A stretch of 64,000 bases of DNA from Eopsaltria australis (taxonomy: Eukaryota; Chordata; Aves; Passeriformes; Petroicidae). Location: NCBI GenBank assembly GCA_034509425.1, contig JAVTVJ010000452.1:2542001-2606000 (forward strand), given 5' to 3'. Made by a program: the position numbers and the translations under genes. Below the pieces are notes generated by a model. It worked only from the letters and a program-made list of their open reading frames with translations. It did not search any database and was not told where the DNA came from. Below are positions 12,541 through 25,600 of the stretch, piece by piece (the first letter of the stretch is position 1; the number at the start of each line of letters is the position of its first letter).

Positions 12541-12599
12541 TTTTTCACTCTATTTCACTCTATTTTGGTATCAGATCTATTCACTCTATTTTTGGTATC
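12541..12599. repeat. Short direct repeats of 'ttcactcta'
   Basis: The word 'ttcactcta' occurs at 12544-12552, 12554-12562 and 12580-12588. The last two are followed by 'tttt(t)ggtatc', giving near-identical copies of about 20 bp at 12554-12572 and 12580-12599. This is a local slippage duplication. Confidence 0.85.
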
Positions 12600-12763
12600 T
12601 TCGACATACTACCAAGGTTTGTTTAGATTGTCATCATGAGGATGGAGCAGAGTATTCTCGTATCATTTGACAAGAGATATGCTGTAGCCCTTTGCTCTGA
12701 ACTACCAGAATAAAAAGTTGACAATCCAGTTACAATTTTCCAAACAGAGAGATTTTTATCGGT

Positions 12764-12788
12764 TTTACTCTGCTACTGGCAGAGTAAA
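12764..12788. repeat. Perfect 10-bp inverted repeat, 5-nt loop
   Basis: Arms 12764-12773 ('tttactctgc') and 12779-12788 ('gcagagtaaa') pair perfectly around the loop 'tactg'. There is no T-run or other sign of a terminator, and no neighbouring gene. A folding-prone site of unknown meaning. Confidence 0.85.
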
Positions 12789-13778
12789 TGAAAAACAGTT
12801 ATGTTGCAATAATATTCCTCAGTTTCTACATTATGGGCTATGGCTTTTAGTTGCTAAGGCCACTGAAACTCAACATTAAAAAAATAGAATTCAAGCTGAT
12901 TCAAGACAGAGCAATAACGTTTAAATCCCATCTTCAGAGGTTTGACAAGAATGGTGAACTGATATTTTGTTGTTTGGTTTTTTCCATCAAAATAGTTACT
13001 TGACTATGCTCAGTAAAGTGCCCAGCTTCTCACAGGCATTTTTGCTTCTTTTGTGGTATTAATGAAGGCAGAACCTTCTGAATCTCACAATTAGAAAACA
13101 AGAATTATTGAAGATAAGTATCACAATCCAGGACTGTAATGATTTTTTTAAAAAAACTGTGCATTTCAGATTGAGTGCTCCAACTCTGTGATTCAGGATG
13201 GCTGGTGACATTTTTCTTACTACCTAAGTACTGATGTACACACCAAATGAAATCACAATGTATACTCTTAGGCAGTACCAAACAGTTCACTGAAAAACCC
13301 AAACAAATCAAATGAATGAAACAAAAACCTCAAAACCAAATAAGCAACAGCCCCAGGTGAGGTAAGTAACTTTATCAGCAGTAAAGCCTATAATGCCAAT
13401 GATTTATGCCAAACAAAAATATGTACCTGAAATTGACAAAATTGATCAACACCCTCCTCTCTTTTAACACCACCTGTATACATGCGTACTACTTCATACA
13501 GACAGAAATAAGAGAAGTATCTTTCTGAAATGTTGAGATTAAAGGAAAGAGTAATCTGCAAATACAGAGACAAAGACTGGAGAGTGTGTGTATTTGCACT
13601 GAAAATACAAATAAGCAAATAAATAAATTAAAAACGGAAGCTACTTTTTATGTATAGAATTGTTTTGTACCTTAGATATACTGAAGTGACCCAACAAGCT
13701 GTTGCTGAAATCAACAGTGACAGTTGTCTTCATGATAAAAGAAGTGGAGAAATTTTCAAGAAGATGAAGTCATAAAAC

Positions 13779-13810
13779 AGTGTCATAAACATTTAGTGTC
13801 ATAAACATTT
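13779..13810. repeat. Perfect 16-bp tandem duplication
   Basis: The unit 'agtgtcataaacattt' occurs at 13779-13794 and again at 13795-13810 with no mismatch. The absence of differences suggests a recent replication-slippage event, so it may be polymorphic. Confidence 0.95.
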
Positions 13811-13864
13811 ATTTCAAACTTTACACAGATACACCATAGATTTTACTTGCTACTACTGTAGGAA

Positions 13865-13892
13865 AGATGGTATCACGGCATCAATACCATCT
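13865..13892. repeat. Perfect 9-bp inverted repeat, 10-nt loop
   Basis: Arms 13865-13873 ('agatggtat') and 13884-13892 ('ataccatct') pair around a 10-nt loop. The arms could extend a few base pairs outward with a bulge. No gene context. Confidence 0.75.
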
Positions 13893-14335
13893 TCCCTCCA
13901 ATGACTTTTCCCTGAATGTCTTTTCTTTATTTCCTTAATTTTGATTTTTTTTAATAATCAAGCCACTGCTGTGCATGCAGAGAGTGATTCTACATACATT
14001 GTACTCTGTGAAGAAATACTATTTAAGGAGGATGAGGGTATGACTGCAGAGAATAGAGAGACACAAATGCAGACTGTAGCAGTTAGACCAGAGTGCTTGG
14101 CTTACCTTACTTCAAATATTTAAGGGAAGAATACACATTAGGGCTTCAGTCCCCTTGTGTAGTCTGTGGAAAGAGCTAGATATATCATATAGTCACCCAC
14201 CTTAACTAGTCTGTGCGAATAACCTCCTTTCTCCACTCTGTGTAGCTAATGTTAGATGTTCTGGAGTCTCTGCCTAAAGTATGCCTGTAAGTTCTTCCTG
14301 TATATCTTAAGTATTTTATTACATGGCAAATAAGA

Positions 14336-14582
14336 AAGGAGTAATGGCCATAAACTGAAACACAAGAAATTCCACCTCAATATGGGGAAGAATTTCTTTA
14401 TATTGTGGGTAGCAGAGCACTAGAACAGGCTTCCAGGGAGTGGGAGTTTCCCCCTCTGGAGACATTCAAAATCCACCTGGACTCATTCCTGTATCACCTG
14501 CTCCAGGTGACCCTGTCTTGGCAGAGGGGTGGTCTAGATGATCTCCAGTTCTTCAAACCCTAAAAATTCTTTGATTCTGTGA
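14336..14582 (+). mobile_element. CR1 LINE 3' end, plus strand
   Basis: A short 5'-truncated CR1 tail. Blocks in order are 'aatggccataaactgaaaca', 'gaaattccacctcaatatgg', 'gaagaatttcttta', 'gcactagaacaggcttcc', 'ctctggagacattcaaaa', 'caggtgaccctgtcttggca' and 'gatgatctccag'. It ends in a CR1-type terminus 'ttgattctgtgaa' at about 14582. Only the last part of ORF2 and the 3' UTR are represented, with no open frame. Substitutions are moderate, and the call is secure at superfamily level. Confidence 0.92.
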
Positions 14583-15549
14583 AACGAACCTTGACTCATA
14601 TGATTTTATCTGAATTTCTCATATTTCAGTTTTACACCTAAAATTGATTTGAAGTCCTTCCGCATGGAAGTTGCTCTTTCATTATTTATGATGATTTTTT
14701 TAAATAACATGCAACAATTATCAAAGAAGGAAGGTAGGTAGGAAGGAAGGCAAAAAAGCCCCACATCAACTCAATAAATCTTTAGGCTAGGTTATGCACA
14801 GCTATTGGATTTTATAAACTCCATTTCATCTATTAATAATTTTGTTTCTATCTTTTCCCATAGCTACTGTGCTTATTGTCTGCACAAATTTCTCACCTTT
14901 TGATCAACAGAGTTCCAGGAGTAAAACGTGAATTTCCTTTATGTTTAATTAGATTCATTTGCTGCTTATCAAACCAAGAACCCATTACATACACGAGATT
15001 TTATAATTTACTCACAGAGATGTTTATTGTTATTGTTTTCATAAGGAATGTCTTAGATAATGCTTTTTAACTAAAGGTCATTTGGTTTATGCTCTCTAAC
15101 TATAGTTTGTTATTAGCTACTAACTCATATAGATTAAAAGAAGGATATGGCAAATATGTTGTTGTCAAAAAATGAACTAAATAACTGCAAAAACCTCATG
15201 CATAGCTAATGTTTATGACTTATTTGCCTTATGAATGTATTACATTCCAAACAGAATTTGGTTTCAATAAGGTGATGGGAAACTATATACAGGATAATTG
15301 GCACAAGAAGGGCACCAGTAGTTCAGTCTGGTATGAATGGGGCTGAGTTATAAATGTGATTTTCTCTTAGCTTTTCAACTGAGAAGCAACCACAGAAGTT
15401 TTGCCTGAGGCATAGTCTCAGGAGTGGTAGCCTGCACTGTCTTACCATTAGTGGAGCTTGTCAGAGCATACCTGTGTCTAACCACACTGCTCCCCAGCCC
15501 ACAGACCCAGGGTACCAGCAAAGGAGATGCACTGGGACAGAGAGGGTTT
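14583..15549. other. Unannotated AT-rich interval
   Basis: No gene or known interspersed repeat apart from the short GGAA-type microsatellite at 14727-14750. The 64-codon frame at 14876-15070 shows no recognisable feature. Confidence 0.6.
14727..14750. repeat. Imperfect (GGAA/GGTA) microsatellite
   Basis: A 24-bp run of tetranucleotides alternating between aagg and taggt-type units. Short and interrupted. Confidence 0.85.
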
Positions 15550-15554
15550 CCTAC

Positions 15555-16121
15555 TGGTGTGGTTTAACCCCTGCCAGCCACCAGGTACCACACAGCTGCT
15601 CACCCACTCACCCTCCGCAGGAATGGGGAGGAAACTGGAAGAGTAGAAGCTATACGACTCATGGGTTGAGATAAAGACAGTTTAATAGATAAAGCAAAAG
15701 CTGTACACACAAGCAAACCAAAACTAGGAATTCTTTCACCACTTCCCACGGGCAGGCAGGTGTTCAGGCATCCCCAGGAGGCAGGGCCCTGTCACAGGTA
15801 ACAGTGACTCGGAAAGACAAATGCTATCACTTGAAACATTCCCCCCTTCTTCCCTCTTGCCTCCACTGTATACACTGAGCATGATGTCATATGGTCTGGA
15901 ACATCCCTGGGATCACCTGTCCCAGCTGTGTCTCCCAAATTCCTGTGCACCCCAAGCCCCCTGCCAACATGGAGGAAAAGGCCTTGGTTCTTCACAAACC
16001 ATGTTCAGCAATAACAATAACTTCACTATATTATCAACATTATTTCAGCACAAATGCAAAACACAACCCCACACTAGCCACTGTGGAGAAAAGTGACTCT
16101 ACCCCAGCCAAAACCAGCACA
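15555..16121 (-). mobile_element. Solo LTR (avian ERVL-like), minus strand
   Basis: A 567-bp complete LTR. On the plus strand it begins TGG and ends ACA, so in element orientation it runs 5'-TG...CA-3'. It is bordered by the same 5-bp target duplication 'cctac' at 15550-15554 and 16122-16126. In element orientation it shows a start 'tgtgctggttttggctgggg', a TGACATCA site (complement 15882-15889) that looks like a CRE/ATF site TGACGTCA changed at its CpG, a decayed TATA region near 15867-15875, an ATTAAA polyadenylation signal (complement 15681-15686), and the end 'ggggttaaaccacacca'. I recognise this arrangement from abundant avian ERVL-type LTRs. No internal region is attached, so it is the product of LTR-LTR recombination. 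Open frames here (15792-16256) are incidental. Confidence 0.92.
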
Positions 16122-16126
16122 CCTAC

Positions 16127-19100
16127 AGAACAGCAGCAGCCTCAGAGCTCCTCTCCTCCCTTACATAGGGTCTCCTCACAGTTCATGACATCCTTCAGAG
16201 TCAGGAGCCAGTGCCATCCCCAGAGCCACAGGAGAGACCACAAACCCTGGAGCTGACTAGGGTAACAGACAGAGATCTGAATTTTCTGCGAAGTTAACAT
16301 TACTGCCAAAGACTCTTGCATTAAAAAGAGTTTGAACAAAGGATTTGCCGTAACTCCTGGCACAATGCAAGGCATATAATTTCTCTCAGTTGAACAAAGT
16401 GCTGACACAAATATTACAAGGGGTAGAACATGACCCAATAATAGTGTCTGCCTTCTCATTCAGGAAATGATGTGTCAAATCCCTCACAGTGGCAAATCAA
16501 AATGAATTAAGGGTTTAGGACCTGACAGTACACAAGTGTGAAAGCAGGCTTCCACCCCACACAAGCACTGTGTTCAGCATCATGGCAGCCACACAGCAGA
16601 TAATTTCACTTTTGCAAAAGTGTGTTCCTTGGTAAAGAGGCAAAGCTCATTATTTGAACTGACAATTTCTAAAGCACATTTACCAACTTTTTTTTCAATG
16701 GAGTAATAAATATTTAAAACAAATGTTTCACAGTTCACAGCACAGAATTTCAGCATTCAGCTAAAAGCATTCTGCTAAAATACTGCCATCTTGCAATAAA
16801 ATCTGAAGGTAAATGGACTGTTATGAACTAATCTAGTGCATTATAATTTTGTTCTGCAACTTTGTGCTACTTTTACTAGCTCTTTCTCTTTGGCCTTTGA
16901 GGCAAAGATGTATAATAGGGAATACTAAGAATATATGTGATGTAAAGTGAGTTTGATATATTCATTTTCTTTTCAGAGCATCCCTTCTTCCTTGAAACTG
17001 ACCTCAAATTCTATCAGCCTTCAGGACTGATTTACTATGACTGGTTTAAGCTAGTAATAGCTTAATCGCCAAAGGTTTAGAAATTCAGACAGGAGAGCAG
17101 GGAATGGCTATCCAAAACGGTATTCATATCTCCAGTCTCTACAAATTGCTCTGGAAAAATTTTAAAAATCATGATTCATCATTGAAAATTTCATTATTTT
17201 TGAAGAAAAAGTGCCATTTAATTCTCTGCATTCCTCCTTCAGATCCCATCCAGAAGGCATGCAGACTTTAAGAACTAAGGTTAAATTAATTGTATTTTTT
17301 TAAACAACAGATCTCTAATTCCAGTTCAACTTTGCAAGATTTAGTTCAGTCCTGTTGCTGTGTAAAACATTCACAAAATACTGCACATATATATTTTAGA
17401 TGAGCTTTCGTTATTAGTTTTGTGACTGCCAGTGAAATCTCCTAGTTCAAGAATCATTCAACAAATCAGGCTAACAAGCAGTCCTTGAGCTGTTCTCTAC
17501 TGTCCTACCTTTGTGAGCAAAGATATTCCCTGTGTTCACTGATGCACAGTATCTCCCCTGTACAGAAAGTCTTACTGAGTAACCATCTTAGATACCCCTG
17601 TACCGGGCAGATGGGAAGGAGGCACAGTGTCCCTGGAGACAGTTCTCCACTAGGCACAAACAGCAAGGTTTTAGAGCTCTTTACTCAAAATATTCTTCCC
17701 AGTTAAAATCTTACATTTTGTCTGTGATAGTGTGTGAGATCTACAGCCATACCCTCAGAAAAGAAAATAGTATTTTCATGTAGCAAGAAGAGTGAGTTGT
17801 CTGAGTGACGATCTTGAAATCTGGTACAATGTTCAATCTGAAAGTTTTAGCCTACAAGATCATCGTCTGGAGACATTTTCAATCTTTAATAGACACAGAA
17901 AACAAATACAGATAAAACCATCACTTAAGTAATTCAGCAAGCCTGTATAACCTGATACTTTAAAACAAGGGGCAGAAAAAACATAGAAACCATTCTCTGA
18001 GGAATAAGAGTTCCAAATGTTTGCTTTTTTTGGTACTGGTGAATTTTACAATTTGAGAAAATTTTGTAAGTCAACCATTTGAGCATGAATTTTAATTTTC
18101 ACAAGCAAACAGCAAAAGAAACTAACCAAAACTAAATGGAGTAATAGCTACTGCCAAACAATTCCCATCATAAAAATAAAATAAATATCAATGGGATGTA
18201 AGCAGTTTCATTCTGTTTGCCCAGAGATACCCACAAAAAGGAGTGAAATATGTTCAAAACATACAGAGCAAAAGCAGTGTAAAGTCAAACATTGCAAAAC
18301 TCGAACAACTCACTCTTCATACAAACTTGTAGAAAACATGACAAAGTTTCTTCACAATTAGCCTGTGGTTTTGATTTCCTTCTTTTTGCTATTTATCTTT
18401 TTTTCTCCTGTCTGCTAGTCTAGGTAGACTTGTTCGCAAGCAATGCACTCATAAGGAGACCACAAACCCATAGTTAGGAGCAATTCCATCCCAGTTCCTT
18501 CTTTCTGGCAAACTTCTGTCTGCTTGCATTTTTCTGAGTAAATTTCAGGCTGGAGAGTCTACATATAGGGTTAGAGTGTGTCTACCAACAGTTAAGAAGT
18601 GAGTGTTTTCCAAATAAATAAGATTACTAAAATTAAATACAAAAATCAGGTTAAATAATTAGTCCATGTTTTACATGTTTTATACTACAAGCAATGCTAC
18701 TTCCACTGGGAAATGCTCCAGTGCTTTGTAGAGTGGAGACTACAACTCTCTGGGGTTTGATTTTTTTGCTCCTCCTGCCAGTGAAAATAAAGTTAAAATT
18801 AGCCTGCACAATTAGTAATTCCTGATTTCATAAATAATAATACAGACAGAAGATGAAGAAACTATCTTTCTGTTAATTTCTGCAAAGAAGCACCAAATGA
18901 AAAAAAAATCAACACCAAAGAATATTGACAAGTTAATTATTTTAACATGTGGATTAAGTTGGGATAACCAGAGGAAATAATTGTGATCACCTGGTGGAAA
19001 CACCGTCATCTATACTAGTGAGTTTTAGTGAATGGCTGAATGCAGTCAAATCGTGCACTGAGCTCATTTCAGCAGGTTTTTATCTGAAGATATTGTGCAT

Positions 19101-22100
19101 GGCAAGAACAAATGATATATTCAGAGGTACCTAAGTGAGCTTGGGGATAGACCTAAAAAAGTGTTATATCATCTCAGACAAATTTGAAAGTAAAGTGCTC
19201 AAAATCTCGTTGTGTGGTGTTGGATTGATGGGTGCAGCTCTAGCAATCACCATGCCCTCTGACTTCACACCACATCTATCTTCATTCTACTTCAGTCAAC
19301 ACTTGATATTGAAACCATCCCAGCATACCTGTCTAATTTGCCACAGACTCTCTTATTCCAGATTAATTATTCTCAATCTTCAGGTCAACTGCCTTATGCA
19401 TGAATATTAAAACTTGAAATTACGCCCTCCAGTAAGAAACTTACATGACTTTCCAGAATAAACAAGATTAATCAGACATGATAATTATGATAATAAATGT
19501 AATACTAACTTATCACATCACATAAATTCAACTAAATGAGCTCTGTTGCAATAGCAGTTAAGAATTGAGAGAAAAGGCAATGACAACTTACATTATTGAA
19601 TATAAAACCTTCAGCAGCTGAATCAAAGCCATTTTTCACAGTCTATATACAGTTATCTTCTTATCTATATGCCCTGTGTACTTGGAGGCAGCAAAAACAC
19701 CTTAATCTAATGCCTTGGCAATTTCACCTTAAGAGACTGAACTTTGACACAGCATAGAAAAATATAAGGTAGGGAATTATTCTTATTCCAACTTTCTTAG
19801 AGTCGGGTATGGGCCTAACAAGATGGTAGTAAATGCTCCATTAGAGCTCTGTTACCTGGATTCTGGCTTAGCCAAAAGGTCCCACTTAATTTGCAATTTT
19901 TTCATCATTCTGAGTTGTTTCCTACATGCATTTTAATGTTTGGTTTGTCTCCTGGAGGCTGAAAGAGGCACGCTGTACAAATGTTGTGTTTGTGTGTTGG
20001 CTAATTGGTGGCACTAGAGCTACGAGAAGCCATGTATGCCAGACATTTAAAAAGCTGAAAGATATCTCCTTTCTGGCCCTCATAATCCTCTCAGAAAAGA
20101 TTAGCTCAGCTTCTCCAGCCCTCACACCTGATATTCCTTACTCTAACCTTATTTTCCAGGTGATCAATTCAATTTCACAGCATTCTACAGTCTTCTTTGG
20201 TACTCTTAGTCGGAATAGACTCTGTCCATCAGAAGACTTCTCCATGTCTTCAGTTTCTATCTCCACTTCTTTCAATTTTACAGTGAAGCTTTTGAAATTC
20301 TTATCACTTGTAGCTTGTCCAGCATTTTATTAATCTCTGTCATGCCCTTAATAAATGAAATCTGACATTGCACTATAGCTTACATTCATAGAATGTGAAA
20401 ACTATGAACACTGAGAAGAAAAAACAAGAGAAAATTCAAAACCCAGCTATTGGAAGGTGCAAACAAACTCCTTTGAGCAACCAGTTTTATTTATTCAGAC
20501 TTTCAATGTCAGATAAAATGAAATTTAAAAATATCAAAAGCAAACATCAAATCTTTCTATTTCCAAACTACATTACAAGAACTAAGAATAGTTCATCTTT
20601 GGCTATGTTGAATTTATCCAAGTAATCTCTTCAGATAAATTTAATTAACAGAAAAAATACAATGTAAGAGTTAATAAGACACAATTTTTGTTTACCTGAT
20701 TAAATGTGTCCTCAGTATAGAAAACAAAAAGTGTTGATTCAAAAAATTGTTTCAAAAAGACATATTTTAATTAATTAAAATTTGTATTCATTCTTTTGAA
20801 TTTGCTGTAAGAAAACTAGATTAAAATATTTTGAATAGACTGGAATTTTATGGAAATATCATTTAATTTGAGAAATTAATATTTAAATCTTCAGGACTGA
20901 AAGTTCTGAGCAAGATAAAAATTACATTTTCATTACATCTTTTTCCTCTGTCAAAACTTTTCGAGAGTATTTAAAATTGGTTTTTCCTTTCCAAATACAC
21001 AAAAATTAAACCACAAAACCATGGCAAGACATCAGTTAACTCAGCTTGCTCCATTTCTTCCTCAAGGCAGATCTCCTGTAGTTTAAAAATTGAAGACTGT
21101 GATTTGGTTCAAAGCTACCTGCAAAACAAAAAGAGGTTTGTGGGTCCACCAGGCTCTGCTGTCCTGCCATAATCCTCTGCCCTTGTCTTGAGCAGAAGCG
21201 TGTCTGGGCCACTCCCTCCTCTCTGTCCTCACAGGCTGTGCCAGACCCCAAAACACCTCTGCCCCTGCAGTGGAGAGGTGCTGCCACTCAGCAGCTGAGC
21301 AGACATTTCCCCCAACAAAGGGGATGGTAAACAAGGTCATAATGTGTCAGATGTACAACATCATCAAAACCTGTTGCTCTCTAAGTGCAGCTACTCTGTG
21401 TGGGAACACTGCACATTAGCATGCTTGATTGATCCATCTATAGATTGTATGTTGGCACTGCAAGCAACTGCATGGCCAGAGGCAATAGATCAACCACTTG
21501 AGAAAGCTGTGGAGTGGTCTTTGCCTTCATTAATATAATAAGGCAATATCTGCAGTCCATTACATATACCAGTGAACCCAGAGATGTCAATATTAATGTT
21601 TTAAAAATTCAGTATATTGAAAGGATGTCACATGTCAACATTTTGTAAAAGGGGCATTATATGCTGAACAAAACAAATATTATTTATATTGCTGCAGAGC
21701 AATAGAAAAACCCAACATCAGCAGTGCTCTTCCATACAGCTGTACTTCTTAGGAGCAACTCATCATTCTGCTCTAATGAAGGAGGATGTTTTTCAGGATA
21801 GTCAAGACAATGCAACTTCCCTTCACTCTGAAAGAAGCAAACAGAGAAAGCAATCAAAACTAGTATCCTGGAGCAATTAAATTTGTCCATGTTATTGTTG
21901 TTCTTACTGCGCTATTTATGTTCTACTTCTTCCATCAAAATTTTGGAGATTAAAGAGTATATTTTTCATCTATGCTACCTACTTCTTAAATAGCCTGTGA
22001 TTTTAAATTGTAAAAAATCCAGTGAGATAGGCAACACCAGCCAACACAGGAAGTACTTATAATTTTGTTAAAATACCTCTGAAAATTATTTTTGTTATTA

Positions 22101-22532
22101 ATTTCTAATGACACCATTGCCACTTGAGTGGAACAAAAGAGCCAGGTTAATTTTTCTTCTGCAAAATACAGTTTTAAAAGCTTTGACCAACTAAGAAACG
22201 TTAGGTTCTTTTGCTCCATGAGTTCTGTTCTGTTCTAAGAGAGTTAAAGCAGTATGTAAATATCTAAAGTTTTGTTTTGATGTGTTCCTGTTTAAAAAGG
22301 TTCAGTATTAAAAGAAAAAGCTTCTCAGCTAACGTCTTTACACTCACTAATGCACTTGTTTTAAAGATCCCAGGGTTTAATCAATAACTGTCTACACAAA
22401 AAAGCTGTCTCTGCTCAATAGAGCCTGTGGAGCAGGCAGGGACAGCTGTAAACCAAAGGAGCTGTGTAAGAAAATGGAGAGTGGTGGTCAGCCAAACAAT
22501 TCATAGAGTCTCTCACTACTTGAAGACAATAA
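16127..22532. other. Unannotated AT-rich interval
   Basis: About 6.4 kb with no gene or repeat family I recognise. Frames up to 135 codons (19926-20333, plus) overlap opposite-strand frames and carry no recognisable motif. An AT-only 18-bp palindrome lies at 20764-20781. Around 21120-21320 the sequence is locally richer in GC but has no CpG cluster. Confidence 0.55.
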
Positions 22533-22655
22533 AATCACAGAATCACAGAATCACTGGGTTGGAAGAGACCTTCAAGATCAATGAGTCCAACACCTCCACT
22601 AAACCAGGGCACTGAGTGCCACGTCCAATCTTTTTATAAACACATCCAAAGATCC
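22533..22655 (-). mobile_element. CR1 LINE 3' end, minus strand
   Basis: It opens with two and a half copies of the CR1 terminal octamer in reverse ('aatcacag' at 22533 and 22541). It continues 'ttggaagagaccttcaagat', 'gagtccaacacctccac', 'taaaccagggcactgagtgc' and 'aaacacatcc'. This is the extreme 3' part of CR1 in reverse orientation. Similarity fades after about 22655, and the sequence to about 22760 may be more of the same element too diverged to call. It is well preserved near its 3' end, so probably among the younger CR1 copies here. Confidence 0.88.
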
Positions 22656-25600
22656 ATTTCCCTGTACAAGAACCATTACTCCTCTCACATACATGGAGTA
22701 CCAGTGTGAAGTGTGATATCTCCAAGCTCCCTTCAGCCTCAGGCACCTCCAATGCCATGGCAGACCAGAGGGGAAACTAGAGAAAGCAAGCAGTATTCAT
22801 CAATATCGAAACAACTGTGAAGGCTTCACAGCCAGGGGAATGACTCCAGATTCAGGAATGTCATGGTCACATTTGAAAAGAAAAAAAAAATACAGATCTC
22901 AGGGACTAGAGAGACGCCTGAAGCTAGAAATTCAGTGAAAAGGGAATGGCAGCTAGCTACTGTGATCCAGAGAGAAGACTAAGCCAAAACGGAACAGTGA
23001 CAGCTTTCATGCTACTAATACAGGCTCTTTTCCAAAAAAATAACCTTTTCTGCTTAATTTAATCATCCAAATGAAATTAATAATAAGGGTGGGGGTGGGG
23101 AATTGCCTGGGTCAAGAACATCCTGGACAATGGAAACTGACTGGACTTAGATGCTGCTATTTTTTTTTCATTGCAATTTTCCTCCTCTAAGGCAAGGATG
23201 GAAGAAGAAAAGGGGGGAATCAATGTAAAGGGTGCTTAGGAGCAGACAGTTCTTTGCCGTTGGGACACTTCTGTGTCTGTGTGGCCAAGAGAATGAAAGG
23301 GTCACATTCAACAACAAGGAGGGGAAGCAGGGGAGGGACTTGATAGCCATTAGGGCCTTTATTTCCACCTTCATGATGAATAGTCAAACTCAGGAAAAGG
23401 GAGAATAGTATGAAACCCCCATTGTTGTGCAAGAGCAGAGCAGCAAGATGAATGAGCTGGCAACAGCTAACACGACCCTGCCATCAGACAGTGAAATTGG
23501 TACACAAGTGTTCCCAGCTGTTCAAAAATATCATTGCAGCAGCAAGACAAGCAGTAGTTACCTCTTCCATCTCTTCTGACTTAGCTACTGAGTGTGAGGA
23601 CAGAAATAACACTGACAAATATGTGCAAAAAAAAAAAAGAAGAATGGCTTCTTCAAGGCAAATGTTGAAGAGTTAATGCACATCAAAATGTATGTTTTAT
23701 TCATGCAAATGTTTTTAGTGGCAGGTTCTGAGACTGTTGGTCTCATGTACCCTTGCAGATTATTGTATGACCTGAATAACTCTTGAAAGGAGAGTTTAGA
23801 TACATTGGACTACTATGACAATGCCTGTAAAAATCATGTTATCATGGATCCATGTTTTTTACGCTTTAAATTATTATGAGGGGAAAATTTGAAGCATGAA
23901 ATGCGAAAGTGTGGAGAATAAGAAAATAAAAAGCCCTCTTAGGCCCTAAGAAGGGATTCACCTCACTTAAATTTGTATGTTTGAAAGGCTGAAATATCAA
24001 ATCCCTCTATTCTCAGAGGTACCACTGTATAATAGAAGTTTAAAATGGTTCAGATTTATTTAGATAAATTTTCTCCTAGAATTGCCCCTGTTTTTCCAGT
24101 GAGTCCAGGGGGAGAATACACAAGTAAAGTATAAATATCCTTTTAAAAGGATAAGGTTTTGCGAGATTATTCCATCATAAGGGTCAGCTGAGTGTTACAT
24201 GCAATGGCCCATCTCAAAGAACCTTATTATTAACTCATATACATTATCTATTTCCCATAGAAATGGTAATACGCTAATTCTCTATACTAGTATTTTTAAA
24301 GGGGAGGACTAGAAACAATCATTACCTTTGCAACAACAGAAATGAAAAAATAAGAAAGCAAAGTTTGTTGTACTTAGTAAAATATTAAAATTAGCTAATT
24401 CCATAAGTGTTATCTAACATTTATTTAACTGGGCAACCTTTTGGCACAAAAAACCATTGCCTTGATGAGAAAATTACTGAACACTGCTAAACTGAGCTCT
24501 AAATTGCCCAAATGTGCAAACAAACACTACTGTGGGGTTTTCTGGACATAGAAAAAGTGGCATATAAATATGTTTTCTATCTATTTTAAATAATATTATT
24601 GCTTCAGCTTAGCAAAATCCAGTGCAGAAGACTTTTGATTTTATTTTTCCTTAGTAATACCCCCTCTGCTCCTCTTACAGCCAAAGCAACATGATTCATC
24701 TGCACTGTTGAATTATTTCTAGCTCACCAAACAAAGTCACTGCTTTTTTTCATGTTTATACAGTCTTCAAAAGTCCCTGCAGACCACTGAGAGCCTTCTT
24801 GAGTCTCACAGTAGCCAATATGTCTTTTGTTTGAACAAAAACACACAGTCCTGATTGTCACTTTGGAAACAGACATCCCTTTCTTTATCATTGTGCCCAG
24901 ATATTACTGCTCATCTTTTCCAAAGCGTTTTGATCCAAGTACCATGTGGGAGGAAATAAAAAGACTCAGCAGGAGACGGCTGTTAAGGATGGCGTTGCAG
25001 ACTGAATTTTTGGCCTTTTATAAATTCAAATAAGATTATTTATATGGAGTGATCAAATGATAGTAAAACATGGAAGCACTCAGAAGTTCAGTTAGGGTCA
25101 GCTCCCAGAAGTTGCTTAACGAAATGATAATAATTCTTTCCTCCCATGCAACCTCATGTGACTCCTGTCTGAAATATTGTACCAACTCTTTCCTTCTCAG
25201 CTTCAAAACTATTTTTCTTTAAGGAGATCTTTTAAATGTTCCTATTAAAGCTTATAACCTCTCTAGTTCCAGGGATGCTGTCCTTTATGGTCATGGCTCC
25301 CACCTCCATACTCTGGACAGGCAGGTTTTATGTGTTACAATTCCCTTCCTGCACTGCAGTCACTACACCCCTTCTCCCTCCATGAGCTACAGCTGCTCCC
25401 TGTGCTGGCAGATCACAACCCTCTCTCTGTTCAAGCCACACATACAAGTGCCTTTTTTACTCCTTCTTCAGTGGGGATCACAGCCCACCCCAGCAGTTCC
25501 CAGAGTCTCTGTGCTGTGTAAACTCACACTGGAAGAGGGAATGGGAAAGGAGCTGTGGATGGGAACTGAGGTGAGAGGTGTTCTTGATCTCAGTCACTTT

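Larger units (their letters stand above)
7636..14335. other. Unannotated interval with GC-richer patch
   Basis: About 6.7 kb with no recognised gene or interspersed repeat. Roughly 8500-8850 is visibly richer in G and C than its surroundings and is open on both strands (136 codons minus, 96 and 89 codons plus). No frame shows a domain, and the peptides are rich in Cys, Pro and Ser, as expected from translated non-coding sequence. Small hairpins and tandem duplications at 9192, 12541, 12764, 13779 and 13865 are listed separately. Confidence 0.55.

Noticed and set aside
15792..16459. Overlapping frames of 67-121 codons on both strands
   Set aside because: They fall in or straddle the solo LTR and do not correspond to any retroviral protein order.
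19926..20333. 135-codon plus-strand frame
   Set aside because: Overlaps an opposite-strand frame and has no recognisable motif; its length is unremarkable for 64 kb of vertebrate DNA.
20764..20781. 18-bp AT-only palindrome
   Set aside because: Low-complexity A/T sequence makes such symmetry common in AT-rich DNA.
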